Shown: piece after piece, positions 25,598 through 36,490 of the stretch | Layout: the number at the start of each line of letters is the position of its first letter | Numbering within the stretch: the first letter of the stretch is position 1 | From: Puffinus mauretanicus | Taxonomy: Eukaryota > Chordata > Aves > Procellariiformes > Procellariidae | Assembly (NCBI GenBank): GCA_023333565.1 | Contig: JAJKFH010003504.1 | Span: 3,434,005-3,498,004 of the forward strand | DNA length: 64,000 nucleotides | Reading direction: 5' to 3' | Position numbers and translations under genes: made by a program | Notes under the pieces: model-generated | What the model was told of the DNA's origin: nothing | What the model saw: the letters and a program-made list of their open reading frames with translations, nothing else | Database searches by the model: none

Positions 25598-25774
25598 GGG
25601 TCACAAGATGATTGACTTTAGTCATCAGTAGATTTCCATCCTGGCCACTATCCGGGGTGATCTGGGATAGTAATTATGGTATTGCTCCACGGTAACAACG
25701 GTATCATTCCACTTGAGCTACAATCCGGATAGGGGATGTTTCAGGGCTGTCAGGGATGTTGAATTATCAACCGT

Positions 25775-25875
25775 TCTCGTTCCCTGGTACGAGGGATCAG
25801 GTAGCCAGTGTCCCTGGTACGATCAGTGCTGCTCCCCACCTTAGCCATGCAAGAGTGCCTGGTACAGTCAAGGGA
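25775..25875 (-). repeat. Threefold CCTGGTAC motif in U3
   Basis: TCCCTGGTACGAGGGATCA, TCCCTGGTACGATCAGTG and GCCTGGTACAGTCAAGGG occur at about 25780, 25810 and 25858 on the plus strand. They look like repeated enhancer-type elements upstream of the TATA box; the factor is unknown. Confidence 0.5.
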
Positions 25876-26153
25876 CGCTCAACCACCCAACTCGTTACAC
25901 AATGGCTAAGGCCTAACAGGAGTTCCTGAGATCGTAGAGTGGCCCAGGGGAAGGGGCAAAACGCACCACCACAATCCACCCCATGACTAAAGTCAATCCA
26001 TCTGTCTCTCACAGAGTGGCAGTGTGGTCGCCTCTTGCCTCTGTGCCTATAAGACACAAAACAGATCAATGTCATATTCCAATTACAATTTGAAGGAAAT
26101 TTTTCATTGGTTTACTTAATCATTAAGGTTTTGATAAATGTGATTAAGCAATG

Positions 26154-26815
26154 TTATATATGCGAGGATGTTTTGGCTACCTGTCTAGCCATCCTCCACA
26201 CTCTGACATATAGAACAATGTTCAATAGCAAGCATAATACAACAGAAATTAGTAAGATTATGATTGGATGTAACATTCAATTCAAAGTCCCTGCTGCTGT
26301 TGGTGACCATCCAAATAAGGTATCCCACCAGTGATGTTCTCCATCCTTCTTCACTCTTTCTAGGACATGGTGTACCTTCTCTACAGCATGATGGACGGTA
26401 ATCAGATGTAGCACTTGACTCAGGTCATCATGTTGCAACAGTTTTCTTACCAATGTAAGATTCATTCCAATGCGGGTAGGCAGTAAATCTTGATAAGATG
26501 TATAGTTTGGTTGTAGCAGCTGATGGGTTGTAAAAGGAGCTGAATAGTCAAAGTCGCATCCCATAATTTTGGCAAAATTACAAATACAGATATTTGAGGG
26601 ATTATAGGTCTCCACAGTGATGTTGTCTGTAAGTATGGAATCACGAAGAGTTCTCATACAAACACATCCATTTCCAATATATATAAGTACAGTTTCAGGG
26701 GTTTCATCCAGATGTATTTCAAAATGACAGATATTTTGTTCAGTGTCAAGACAAATGTCTTGGGCCTTAATGGTATTACTTTCACAAATAAATCCCTGTT
26801 GTTCCCGAACAACAA
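26154..26815 (-). pseudogene. env: Retroviral env remnant, transmembrane-subunit side
   Basis: An open frame continues on the minus strand from the CR1 junction at 26815 down to a TGA at 26279-26277. It then resumes in the same frame to a TAA at 26156-26154. The ectodomain part has many cysteines (for example CICNF, CVC), three N-X-T glycosylation sequons and a membrane-proximal tryptophan-rich HHWWDTLFGW. Directly after the TGA comes a hydrophobic membrane anchor of about 20 residues and a short basic tail (VWRMARQ). This layout is that of an Env transmembrane subunit. One premature stop separates the ectodomain from the anchor, and the upstream part is cut by the CR1, so no functional entry protein is encoded. 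The lineage is uncertain; the classic gammaretroviral CX6CC region is not evident. Confidence 0.7.
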
Positions 26816-29595
26816 CATAGAATCATAGAATCATAGAATCATTAAGGTTGGAAAAGACCTCTAAGATCATCGAGTCCAACCGTCAACCCAACACACCATG
26901 TCCACTAAACCATGTCCCTAAGGGCCTCATCTACACGTCTTTTAAATACCTCCAGGGATGGGGACTCAACCACTTCCCTGGGCTGCCTGTTCCAAGGCCT
27001 GACCACTCTTTCAGTAAAGAAATTTCTCCTAATGTCCAATCTAAACCTCCCCTGGCGCAACTTGAGGCCATTTCCTCTTGTCCTATCACTAGTTACTTGG
27101 GAGAAGAGACCAACACCCACTTCACTACAACTTCCTTTCAGGTAGTTGTAGAGCGTGATGAGGTCTCCCCTCAGCCTCCTCTTCTCCAGGCTAAACAGTC
27201 CCAGTTCCCTCAGCCGCTCCTCATAAGACTTGTGCTCCAGGCCCTTCACCAGCTTCGTTGCCCTTCTCTGGACACGCTCCAGCACCTCCATGTCCTTCTT
27301 GTAGTGAGAGGCCCAAAACTGAACACAGTATTCGAGGTGCGGCCTCACCAGTGCCGAGTACAGGGGCACGATCACCTCCCTGCTCCTGCTGGCCACACTA
27401 TTTCTGATACAGGCCAGGATGCCGTTGGCCTTCTTGGCCACCTGGGCACACTGCCGGCTCATGTTCAGCCGGCTGTCAACCAGCACCCCCAGGTCCTTTT
27501 CCTCTGGGCAGCTTTCCAGCCACTCTTCCCCAAGCCTGTAGCGTTGCCTGGGGTTGTTGTGGCCGAAGTGCAGGACCCGGCACTTGGCCTTGTTGAACCT
27601 CATACAGTTGGCCTCGGCCCATCGATCCAGCCTGTCCAGGTCCCTCTGCAGAGCCTTCCTACACTCCAGCAGATCAACACTCCCGCCCAGCCTGGTGTCG
27701 TCTGCAAATTTACTGAGGGAGCACTCGATCCCCTCATCCAGATCACTGATAAAGATACTGAACAAGACCGGCCCCAAAACTGAGCCCTGGGGAACACCGC
27801 TCGTGACCGGCCGCCAACTGGATTTAACTCCGTTCACCACAACTCTCTGGGCTCGGCCGTCCAGCCAGTTTTTTACCCAGCGAAGAGTGTACCTGTCTAA
27901 GCCGTGAGCCACCAGCTTCTCTAGGAGAATGCTGTGGGAGACAGTGTCAAAGGCTTTACTGAAGTCCAGGTAGACCACATCCACAGCCTTTCCCTCATTC
28001 ACTAGGCGGGTCACCTGGTCATAGAAGGAGATCAGGTTGGTCAAGCAGGACCTGCCTTCCATGAACCCATGCTGGCTGGGGCTGATCCCCTGGTTGTCCC
28101 GGACATGTCTCGTGAGTGCCCTCAAAACGAACCGCTCCATGATCTTCCCCGGCACCGAGGTCAGGCTGACTGGCCTGTAGTTCCCCGGATCCTCCTTCCG
28201 GCTTTTCTTATAGATGGGCGTCACATTGGCGAGCCTCCAGTCATCCGGGACGTCCCCAGTTAACCAGGACTGCTGGTAAATGATGGAGAGCGGCTCGGCA
28301 AGCTCCTCCGCCAGCTCCCTCAGTACCCTCAGGTAGATCCCATCCGGCCCCATAGACTTATGAACATCCAGGTGGCGTAGCAGGTCATTAACTTCATCCT
28401 TTTGAATCATGGGGGGTTTATCCTGCTCATCGTCCTTGTATTCCAGCTCAGGGGGCTGAGTACCCTGAGGATAATCGCTCTGACTATTAAAGACTGAGGC
28501 AAAGAAGGCATTGAGTACCTCAGCCTTATCCTCATCCTTGGTGGCAACGTTCCCCCTCGCATCCAATAGAGGATGGAGATTCTCCTTGGCTCCCTTTTTG
28601 CCATTAATATACTTGTAAAAGCATTTTTTGTTGTCTCTCACGACAGTGGTCAGGTTGAGTTCTAGCCGGACTTTTGCCTTTCTAATTTCCTCTCTGCACG
28701 ACCTAACGAGATCCCTGTACTGTTCTTGAGTTGCCTGCCCCTTCTTCCAAAGGTGATAAACTCTCCTTTTTTTCCGGAGTCCCAGCCAGAGCTCCCCATT
28801 CAGCCAGGCCGGTTGCCTTCCCCGCCCGTTCTTCTTGCGGCACATGGGGACAGCCCACTCCTGCGCCTTTAAGACTTCCTTCTTGAAGAACGTCCAGCCT
28901 TCCTGGACCCCTTTGCCCTTCAGGACTGTCTCCCAAGGACCCTCTCGACCAGTGTCCTGAGCAGGCCAAAGTCTGCCCTCCAGAAGTCCATGGTAGCGGT
29001 TTTGCTGGCCCCCGCTCCTTACTTCACCAAGTATCGAGAATTCTATCATTTCATGGTCGCTAAGCCCAAGCCGGCCTCCGACCACCACATCTCCCACCAG
29101 CCCTTCTCTGTTTGTGAACAGCAGGTCAAGCGAGGCACCTCCCCTAGTGGGCTCGCTTACCAGCTGCGTCAGGAAGTTATCCTCCACACACTCCAGGAAC
29201 CTCCTCGACTGTTTCCTCTCTGCCGTGTGGTATTTCCAGCAGACGTCCAGAAAGTTGAAGTCCCCCACGAGAACAAGGGCTAGCGACTGGGAGACTTCTG
29301 CCAGCCTCTTGTAGAATATTTTGTCTGCCTCCTCATCCTGGCTAGGTGGTCTATAACAGACTCCCAGCAGGATATCTGCCTTGTTGGCCTTCCCCCTCAT
29401 CCTTACCCACAAGCACTCGACCTCATCATCACTACCATTGAGCTCTAGACAGTCGAAGCACTCCCTAACATACAGGGTTACCCCACCGCCTCTCCTTCCT
29501 CGCCTGTCCCTTCTGAAGAGCTTATAGCCATCCATTGCAGCACTCCAATCATCAGACTCATTCCACCATGTTTCCGTGATGGCAACATGCATCCA
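26816..29595 (-). mobile_element. CR1 LINE, 5'-truncated, intact reading frame
   Basis: The 3' end carries three CATAGAAT octamers (26816-26843). A short 3' untranslated region of about 90 bp precedes a continuous coding region reaching to the 5' junction near 29586. About nine bases of filler (29587-29595) join it to the ERV. The env reading frame is in phase across the insertion with no target duplication and no loss, as is usual for CR1, which makes little or no duplication. At about 2.8 kb it lacks the 5' UTR, ORF1 and the beginning of ORF2 of a full element (about 4.5 kb). Confidence 0.96.
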
Positions 29596-29622
29596 CATCA
29601 ATAGTTTGCCATTTATTCCCAT
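26905..29622 (-). CDS. CR1 ORF2 endonuclease/reverse transcriptase, N-terminally truncated
   Basis: This 905-codon frame has no stop or frameshift. Residues about 12-195 are an AP-type endonuclease lacking its first strand(s): catalytic-type ITETWW (15-20), CYRPP (89-93), GDFN (120-123) and SDH (188-190) are visible, but the N-terminal LN-x-RS part is gone. Residues about 460-720 are the reverse transcriptase, with LDFSKAFD (552-559), [11 protein letters not shown] (608-618) and the catalytic FADD (639-642). A conserved C-terminal region follows. The protein would nick target DNA and copy CR1 RNA at the nick. The initiator Met and first codons (29622 to about 29587) come from ERV env sequence, read in another frame, and filler; a stop lies eight codons upstream. 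There is no nearby promoter, since the ERV LTR lies downstream, so expression is doubtful. The intact frame points to a fairly recent insertion. Confidence 0.9.
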   Translation of the reverse strand: MGINGKLLMWMHVAITETWWNESDDWSAAMDGYKLFRRDRRGRRGGGVTLYVRECFDCLELNGSDDEVECLWVRMRGKANKADILLGVCYRPPSQDEEADKIFYKRLAEVSQSLALVLVGDFNFLDVCWKYHTAERKQSRRFLECVEDNFLTQLVSEPTRGGASLDLLFTNREGLVGDVVVGGRLGLSDHEMIEFSILGEVRSGGQQNRYHGLLEGRLWPAQDTGREGPWETVLKGKGVQEGWTFFKKEVLKAQEWAVPMCRKKNGRGRQPAWLNGELWLGLRKKRRVYHLWKKGQATQEQYRDLVRSCREEIRKAKVRLELNLTTVVRDNKKCFYKYINGKKGAKENLHPLLDARGNVATKDEDKAEVLNAFFASVFNSQSDYPQGTQPPELEYKDDEQDKPPMIQKDEVNDLLRHLDVHKSMGPDGIYLRVLRELAEELAEPLSIIYQQSWLTGDVPDDWRLANVTPIYKKSRKEDPGNYRPVSLTSVPGKIMERFVLRALTRHVRDNQGISPSQHGFMEGRSCLTNLISFYDQVTRLVNEGKAVDVVYLDFSKAFDTVSHSILLEKLVAHGLDRYTLRWVKNWLDGRAQRVVVNGVKSSWRPVTSGVPQGSVLGPVLFSIFISDLDEGIECSLSKFADDTRLGGSVDLLECRKALQRDLDRLDRWAEANCMRFNKAKCRVLHFGHNNPRQRYRLGEEWLESCPEEKDLGVLVDSRLNMSRQCAQVAKKANGILACIRNSVASRSREVIVPLYSALVRPHLEYCVQFWASHYKKDMEVLERVQRRATKLVKGLEHKSYEERLRELGLFSLEKRRLRGDLITLYNYLKGSCSEVGVGLFSQVTSDRTRGNGLKLRQGRFRLDIRRNFFTERVVRPWNRQPREVVESPSLEVFKRRVDEALRDMV

Positions 29623-29797
29623 TTTGTTGGGCCCATACTCTATGTTCTAATGGGTAGAGGATGTTTCCATTGTGATTTAATCCTAGTGCAATGATTGGGT
29701 ATATGGGATATACCAAAGTATTGCATATTGTCAAAACAAAAGGTGTGACTTTGCTGTCAGTGGGGTCATAAATACAATTGACTAGATGCCACCAAAA
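29596..29797 (-). pseudogene. env: Retroviral env remnant, upstream segment
   Basis: On the minus strand the env frame is open from 29797 to the CR1 junction at 29596 and is in phase with the segment beyond the CR1. It contains FWWHLVNC, consistent with extracellular Env sequence. A TGA (29800-29798) lies just outside, 13 bases from the element terminus, and no signal peptide or start is present. It is a fragment, probably from the surface or proximal transmembrane subunit. Confidence 0.6.
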
Positions 29798-29813
29798 TCA
29801 GTATTTCGCGACA

Positions 29814-29818
29814 CTGAG
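29814..29818. repeat. ERV target site duplication, right copy (CTGAG)
   Basis: Pairs with CCGAG at 24717-24721; one transition at a CpG. Confidence 0.65.
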
Positions 29819-31386
29819 TTATATTTTCATATGACGGCCCTGTAATACTATATGGCAATTGCCAACAACAGCCCAGGTGCCTTGTACTGAGTCTGCAGCG
29901 TCTCAGGACTGAAGCTTGCCAGGCTTGCTCTGTCCAACCTTTCTTGACCTGCCTGCAATTTGTACGACTTGATTTAGCTGTAACAGCAATTTCTTTAATT
30001 GATTAGGTGTCTATGGCTGATTTGCTTTACTTTTGTAATCTTTGTGTGGTATAACTGCAGTTTTATACAGATAGCAGTAACAACCAGTTATTCTGTGTGG
30101 AATGAGATATTTATGACTTTAACACAATGATGTAGTATACAGAAATACAGACCTGGCACAATAGCAGAGGCCCCGAGAAGTGGAAGCATAGGAAGGAGCA
30201 TAGAGGAGTGCAGGCATGGGATGATAAGAGATGGGGCACAGCCTGGCGCTGCAGACCCCACCCTAGAAACAACTCAGGAAAGGTCAGTTAAAAAACCTGT
30301 CCTGGACCTAGGCAAAACAGGCTTTACTGGTAATAAAGAGAATAAAGAAATAGTGTCTAACATACCTAAAAAGGACCAGATATAGTAAATTCAGATGCAT
30401 CGTGAAGCTTCAGATTAAAGAAGAAAAACAAAGGTGAAAGAACATGTTACCAAACATAAAAATGTCCCTAAGTGGGTGCTTCAGGGACAAAGAAGAAACC
30501 GTCAACATGACCATCATATTCCTTCTGGTGAAGGACTCCAGATGCTGACAGCTGTTGGTAACATCCCCACCCACCCACTCACCAGCACAACATCACCAAC
30601 CATAGGATCCAGAGGAGCAAAGGAAGGGTGAGTGCAACACCAGGAAAAGGGGTAGAAACTAAGTATGTGTATAATTACCGTAAATGCACTATTACTCTTC
30701 CTTTGTCTGCAACGAGTAGTTCTGCACTAATAAAGATTAGACTCTTAAGATTTCAATTATACTAACAGTAAATTCTTTTACATATAATGTGTTTCCTCTT
30801 TGCCCATAAATAAGTTTTTTGAGGGTAACTATACGAAGTTATCAAAATAGCATTGTTAAATCAGATATTGATGACTTGCCATCAATTCTCTGCACAATTT
30901 TGCAGCCATGCTTCAATAATTCATGAGTTCAGTGTGAATGCTTAAATCATGAAGAGCAGTTCCACAGAATGCAGCACTAAGCCAAATCTGAGAAGAACCT
31001 CTGACCTGCTCTTCCTTGTTTTTCATGAAAGTGATATCTTAGTTAAGTTGTGTGCTTTTTGTCTTATGCAGAGAAAGTAAATTGAACTGGATCCTGTGAA
31101 AGTGGTACTCTTAAAAATTCTAACATAGCTCATATTTGCAATTATTCAGCCAATGCTAACAATTCTTAAGATTTCAAATACTCCTGAGGACAGGAAAGAT
31201 CTGCAAGCTGCAAAGACTGTGAGGCACTGGGTACTCTGAGGATCAGCAGGGCTTCACTTGCTCAATACCACTGCATCAACGCTACAGACTTTTCTATAAA
31301 GCTTTTTAAAGCATTTCCTGACAATTTTTTTTCTAATTTCCTCATTAAATTTCTTCCTGGTCATTATACATCTTTGCTCCATGATA
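29819..31386. other. Unassigned sequence
   Basis: No gene or repeat recognised. Confidence 0.5.
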
Positions 31387-31456
31387 TATTTGGGGATTGG
31401 ACTAGATGACCTTCAAAGGTCTCTTCCAACCCAAACTATTCTATGATGGTTCTATG
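31387..31456 (+). mobile_element. CR1 LINE, extreme 3' end
   Basis: GGGATTGGACTAGATGACCT, TCAAAGGTCTCTTCCAACCC and ATTCTATGATGGTTCTATGA are the sense-strand CR1 terminus. Only about 70 bp were inserted or remain. Confidence 0.9.
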
Positions 31457-33764
31457 ATCATAGTTGTATCCTTTACAAAATGTCTACCTTTTTGTTCTAA
31501 CTTGTGCCCATTTCTTACTTCTGCTGTCCATTTGACCCATGCTTCAAGCCCTCGCCTTTCCCCAGCTCCAGCTATTTATTGTCCCTTTGATTTTTTATCT
31601 GTGTTTCCAGCCAGAATAGCTTCTTCAGTCATAGAATAACCCAGCATTTATAGATCTATGTGACACAATGACCAACAGTAGCCCATATCAGCTGCCCCCT
31701 CTGGTCTCGCCAATGGATGGTCTTTCTTTTTAGCATTTCTGTGGTTGGAGAAGACACTTTTACCTGGTTTTAGTGGAGAAGACATCTTTACCTAGTCCCT
31801 TACTCACAGATGTTCAGTCACACAAGGCAGGCAGATAAGGGTGACACCACAACTCCATCACATCTCTTCACACCCCTTTTCCAGAGCCATTGGCATCTGA
31901 GAGTTTCCCAGTTAGTAGCTGAAAAGCAGATGAGTAATAGGAAAGTTTGACGAAATTAGAACAATGAAAGTATTTCTTCCAGGGATTGAAAATGCAGGTT
32001 TAATTTTCCAGGGGTATCCATTAGGATTTATCACAAAACTGGAACTTAAAGAATTCAAACAAGAAACTTCCCTAACAAAGCCATTTGGGACGGTTTTTTA
32101 AAGGCATATTCAATCAGACTTAGATGTCTAGGACTCTGTCTTTAAATGCCCCTGGCAAATACTATTAGAAATGTTACTGGCAATTGACAAAAACTGTCAA
32201 ATGCAAAAACCCCTCAATATATAATAAGTTCTTCAACATATATAATTTTACAAAAATTGTGGTCAGCTTTAAGAGACAGAGAGGAAAAAGTGGTAATACC
32301 AATGACATCTACAGTGCTTGCAAAGCTTGGGATCACTAGAGCAAAATATCATAGAATATTTTTACCAGGGGAGGCTTACAACAATGATATAACTCTATTC
32401 TCAGTTTACACCCACTCAGCGCCGTAACACCCTTCAGAAAAAGACAGATGTAGGGGTGTGAAATATCATGTGGCATGCACAGCGATGATCAGCAGCATAT
32501 CTGTCAAACACTCAGACAGTATCAGGGCACAGGGCTGCAGGGACCCTCTACAAAGTGACAGGAAGGCAGAAATGAGAACTGGCAGCTGGACAAAAGGCCC
32601 AAGTGAAGCCCACTGTACTGGCGAAAACCAACAGCAACTTCTCCTTTTAAAAATTAACATCTGCTTTAATTTACCTAAAATTGCAGAACGCATTGCTATC
32701 TCCCTCCCTGCTTCTTTCTTCTTCTAGGGTGCATTTGTATCTTGAACTTGTCATATGTGTGATTAGGTTTTGAAATTTGGAATTTAGCTCAGTTATGCAG
32801 CCATCTGTCAGGATCTGGTGCCATCTGTCAAAATAATTCACTTGGATTCCAATTACTTCCAAACTGGTGGCAACGTGGAGGTCTCTCAGGAGTCATGGCA
32901 TTCAATCATATTGCATATGTATAAATTCAGATGTGTCATAATTATTTACCTCATAGTATAATTGTATTATCTGTATCTGTATAATTGTATTACCTGTATC
33001 TGTTTCCTAACCTACCACTCTATACTATAAAACTATCAAAGACTTAATCGAAATCCAAAAATTCGACAGCTAGATTTTTTTGATTCTCTATCAGGAGCTT
33101 TTTTCAATACTTAATTAATATTGTTTTCAAACATTTCAAATTTGTGTATTATTCATTCCCATAATGTCTTTGAACAAGTGAGCTCCTACCTCCTGCAAAG
33201 GCAGGATTCATCGCACCTTTTTTTAATTTTAAAATTTCATCATCCACTCCAATTAAATGTTTAATTCCCTTCCACAGTCAATCAATTCCAAAGCGTTCAA
33301 TCCTATATCAGTAGGATAACTTGTCATGTAGAGATGTCTGTCTCTCTCCACTAACTGCTAAACCATGCTCCTTCTCCAAACACACGAAATAAAAATGGCT
33401 TTAGAGTACTTTTTTTTTCCACTTTGAAGATTATCCAAATTAACCTACTCAGGGAAATGCTATGTAATATCACAAGGCTTTTTAATGTAGCAGAGCACAA
33501 AAAGGTCCAATAGTTAGAATATTAGCAAAATTCAAACTAAAAGATACAAATTTTAAACAGCAAACTCAAATCATGTTGAAAAGAGCAAGGAATGTGAGGT
33601 TTCGAAACAAGACTGGTGATCTTTCTAACCAGTAGATCACAAAAAAAAAAAAAGAATTATTGACCTTTAAATCTGTGCAAAGCCTTAAAGAAGTATTGTC
33701 TTTTGCAAGCTGAAGAAATACAATAGTCATTAAATGAAAGTAGAAATGGACGTGAAATAAGTTG
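31457..33764. other. Unassigned sequence
   Basis: CTTAGATGTCTAGGACTC at 32119-32136 matches the decayed dispersed motif. A GTATAATTGTATTA-type short duplication lies at 32956-32999. No gene was found. Confidence 0.4.
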
Positions 33765-33835
33765 CAAGAGAGAAGCAGAAAAAGAATTGAAACCAGGACT
33801 CCCTGATTCTCAGTCTTATACCTTATTCCACAGGT
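33765..33835 (-). repeat. MIR-like SINE remnant
   Basis: GAAGCAGAAAAAGAATTGAA followed by ACCAGGACTCCCTGATTCTC and TTATTCCACAGG follows the antisense MIR pattern of GGCAGAGCTGGGATT, ACCCAGGACTCCTGACTCC and CACTAGACC. Confidence 0.5.
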
Positions 33836-36389
33836 CAGTCTTCTTCAGTGCTGGTACTGCTGGGCTGCCTTATAATTTTTTGGTAGTCTGTGCTCTAACC
33901 TTCTTGTTGTTCGCCATCACATCTGCTAGTGTCTGTTTTCACCTTCATTTCTTCTTGAATGGCTCTTTCCTGTAATAACCATTTTCTTACATAAATTATC
34001 TTGCCAACCTTTTCTCCTGTTTCATTGTAGGACTCATTTAAAGTTAGTATTCTTCTAACCTAATTTTCAAAGCCAATTATGACTTCATCTGTCTTGTTAT
34101 GTTATACATCCATATCATATTTAACTTGTAAGATTATCATGTAATGAATCACCTCCCATTTAGTATTTATTTGAAAATTAAGTCATAAATCAAATATCCA
34201 GAACTCCTTCATTACACAAACAATGCAACTATGACAAGTTAGGTGAAATGAAGTAAATCTATTTGTGAAATGGAAAGATGCAGGAGATGGGGATGGTTGC
34301 CTTGTACCAAGCAGCAAAGGTATGGGAAGAGACTATAGGCCTGTGAAAAAGGAAATACTTGCATGAAGAAATAAGCAGACTTTACATTTTTTAGTGTGAA
34401 GGAATTCAGAGGGGACAGGATTACTGAAGGCAATCTTAAAGGAAAGCAGAAGGAAATCTAGGAGCTAGAAATGTTCCAGTTATATTTTTAAAGGGGTGAG
34501 GAGGAGGAACAAAAAGAAACAAATCTGTAAAGCTAAACTGTAAGTACGGGAAGCCAAGGAATCATCCTGGGGAGTTAAACCACCTGCAGCCACTGGAGAG
34601 CACCAGGCATCCATAGCAGTGATGGTCCTGTTAAGCCAGATGACATCTGATGATGTGGGTCTCAGCACACAGTGGAGCATGTCCTACACTGCATCTGCTC
34701 CTCACTCTACAGAAAGTGCCAAAGTCTGGGAAGGAGGTACCCAGTTCCCTACCCAGGCCACGGGCAAGGGGGGTGTCCCCCTTCAGCTCTGTGGGTTATT
34801 CTTTAGAGGCAATAGCTTTCTTCTTGGTCTGCCTGAAGTGCTGGCATCCTACTTTCTCTGAATCACCCAGCTGCACAGGATGCCAATTATTAAAGAGATG
34901 CACACGCCCCGCTCAAGGTTGGCCCATATAGTAGGCAGTCTACATATGGCCCTCTCTGGTCAACTTTGTCCTGCACTTAACCATCTTAATTCAGTGAAGT
35001 TCTGCAAGTATAGTTCTTACTGAGGTTCTCAACAGAAATTCTGCTCCTACAAAGCTGAAGGAGAAAAACAAGCCAACATTTCACAATACTGCAGCAGTTT
35101 CTACAAAACTGCATTGGATCAAAGTTTCATGTCTCCAGCATTTATAGTAACCTTGGGATAAAAGCAAGTGTTCTTTTTATCTTGTTACGGCCAAAAAAAT
35201 TAGCCATAGTAGTGAGTCAAGTTGTGCTAAATTTGGCTTTGTTCATGGTTATTGCTCTAGCACAGACCACTGAGCAAGGGAGTGGAAAACTGAGTCTCAC
35301 ATTAAAAAGATGTATTATCAATATCCTGGAGTCTAACAAATAGCAGCCTTTTTTTACCACAGTCAGAGGTTTGGTTCCTACACAACTGACCACCAAACTG
35401 TTTAGCTGAGTTTTCCCAGGTCTCTCAACCCGTGTAGTTAGCAGTTTCTCAGAGTTGAACAAAATCATTGTTGCTACCAACGCCTGGTGAAGGGGTGACG
35501 CTGTACGGGCATTTGAGTCATGGCTCTTCACAGAGGCATAGAACAGATCAGAAGAATTTTACCCAAAATCTTTAATTTCTTTTCATTGACTACAAAGAGA
35601 ATTCAGGGCAAGCTCATATGTACCTGACTAAAGTTAGGTGGAATGGATATTACTGTAGGTTTACAAATTAAACCAATTCTAAACTGTCATCAAATTATAA
35701 GCAAAAATGGAGCAGCGTGGGAAGGGAAAGCTATCCACTAAAGACACATTTGCCTTTTGCTTGGTTACACACACTGAGTAGTGAGGGGACTCATTTACTG
35801 CTGAAGTTGCAATGGGGCTCAGAGAGATCACTATTTTTATATTTTAACTTGTCATACTTTATTTTCTCAAGTCAAAGATGTGTCATCCTTGAGAATGAGG
35901 GAATGCTCTCAGTTAAGAACAGCTAGGAAAAATCTTTGGTTTTAAGAGGAAATTTGAAACATTTGAACACGTGATAACTAACAGTACCTAACAGAATAGC
36001 TACCTAATGTGGTTATTCAAAACTATGGTGCAATTATTAATGACCTACTAATGACTTACTGTTGGTGGAGTAGGAGATTAGGTAAGAGTGGTTTTGGTCC
36101 ATGTGATTTGCTGCCTCTTGCTTTATGAGTGCTTCAGAGTGTGAAAGGAAGACTTTCAAGTGTCTGTGGGAAATGACAAGTTGCTTGTGCATACAGGGGA
36201 ATTCTTAAGGCAAAGGAAGAGAACCTTTACTTCATGTAAAAATGGGCAATTTATCCTTCTGGGAGGTCACATAACAATACTCAGCTCAGCATTGACCATT
36301 ACAAGTGTGGAAGATGATTAGGCTGCGTTACTCCAGGCCTCCTGGATGGTAGTGCAGCCTGGTGAGCTGACCTGTGTGTTAAAACAACA
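33836..36389. other. Unassigned sequence
   Basis: No recognisable gene or repeat. Confidence 0.5.
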
Positions 36390-36490
36390 TAATTCTTTTC
36401 CTGTCTCTGCTGTTAATTTGTTGTGTGATCTCTGGGTCAGTCATCTCTGTGCCTTGTTTTTTCCTTTAACCTGCTGCTTTCTTAGCTGTC
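36390..36490 (+). repeat. MIR-like SINE remnant
   Basis: TCTCTGCTGTTAATTTGTTG, TGTGATCTCTGGGTCAGTCA and TCTCTGTGCCTTGTTTTTTC correspond in order to the MIR blocks CTCTGCCACTTACTAGCTG, TGTGACCTTGGGCAAGTCA and TCTCTGTGCCTCAGTTTCC. Confidence 0.65.

Larger units (their letters stand above)
24722..25973 (-). mobile_element. Long LTR of the ERV (3' LTR)
   Basis: Read on the minus strand it would start TGTGGTGGTGCGTTTTGCC at 25973, right after the polypurine-like GGGGTGGAT, and end ATTCGCGACA at 24722. The end is well supported; the start is inferred from the purine tract and could be off. It is about 1250 bp, long for an LTR. It contains a TATAAA on the minus strand (25597-25592), an ATTAAA signal (24794-24789), three copies of a CCTGGTAC motif in U3 and a duplicated block of about 100 bp downstream. 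The minus-strand open frames at 24847-25062 are readings of that duplication and not genes. Confidence 0.65.
24722..29813 (-). mobile_element. Defective endogenous retrovirus with nested CR1
   Basis: The element is delimited by TGTCGCGAA at the left and TTCGCGACA at the right, between near-identical 5-bp flanks. Read on the minus strand it contains part of env (29797 down to 26154, interrupted by a CR1), then a purine-rich GGGGTGGAT tract, then one long LTR (about 25973 down to 24722). There is no gag, pro or pol and no 5' LTR; env runs straight to the right terminus. The ERV proper is about 2.3 kb once the CR1 is subtracted. The family is unknown to me. The 5-bp duplication is compatible with several retroviral classes. 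It cannot express a complete virus. Confidence 0.8.

Noticed and set aside
26848..27783. 311-codon plus-strand open frame
   Set aside because: It is the exact antisense of the CR1 ORF2 coding strand. Its length follows from the GC-rich, stop-free sense frame, and it contains no domain of its own.
28990..29283. Plus-strand 97-codon frame and neighbouring 60-90 codon frames within the CR1
   Set aside because: Out-of-frame or antisense readings of CR1 ORF2.
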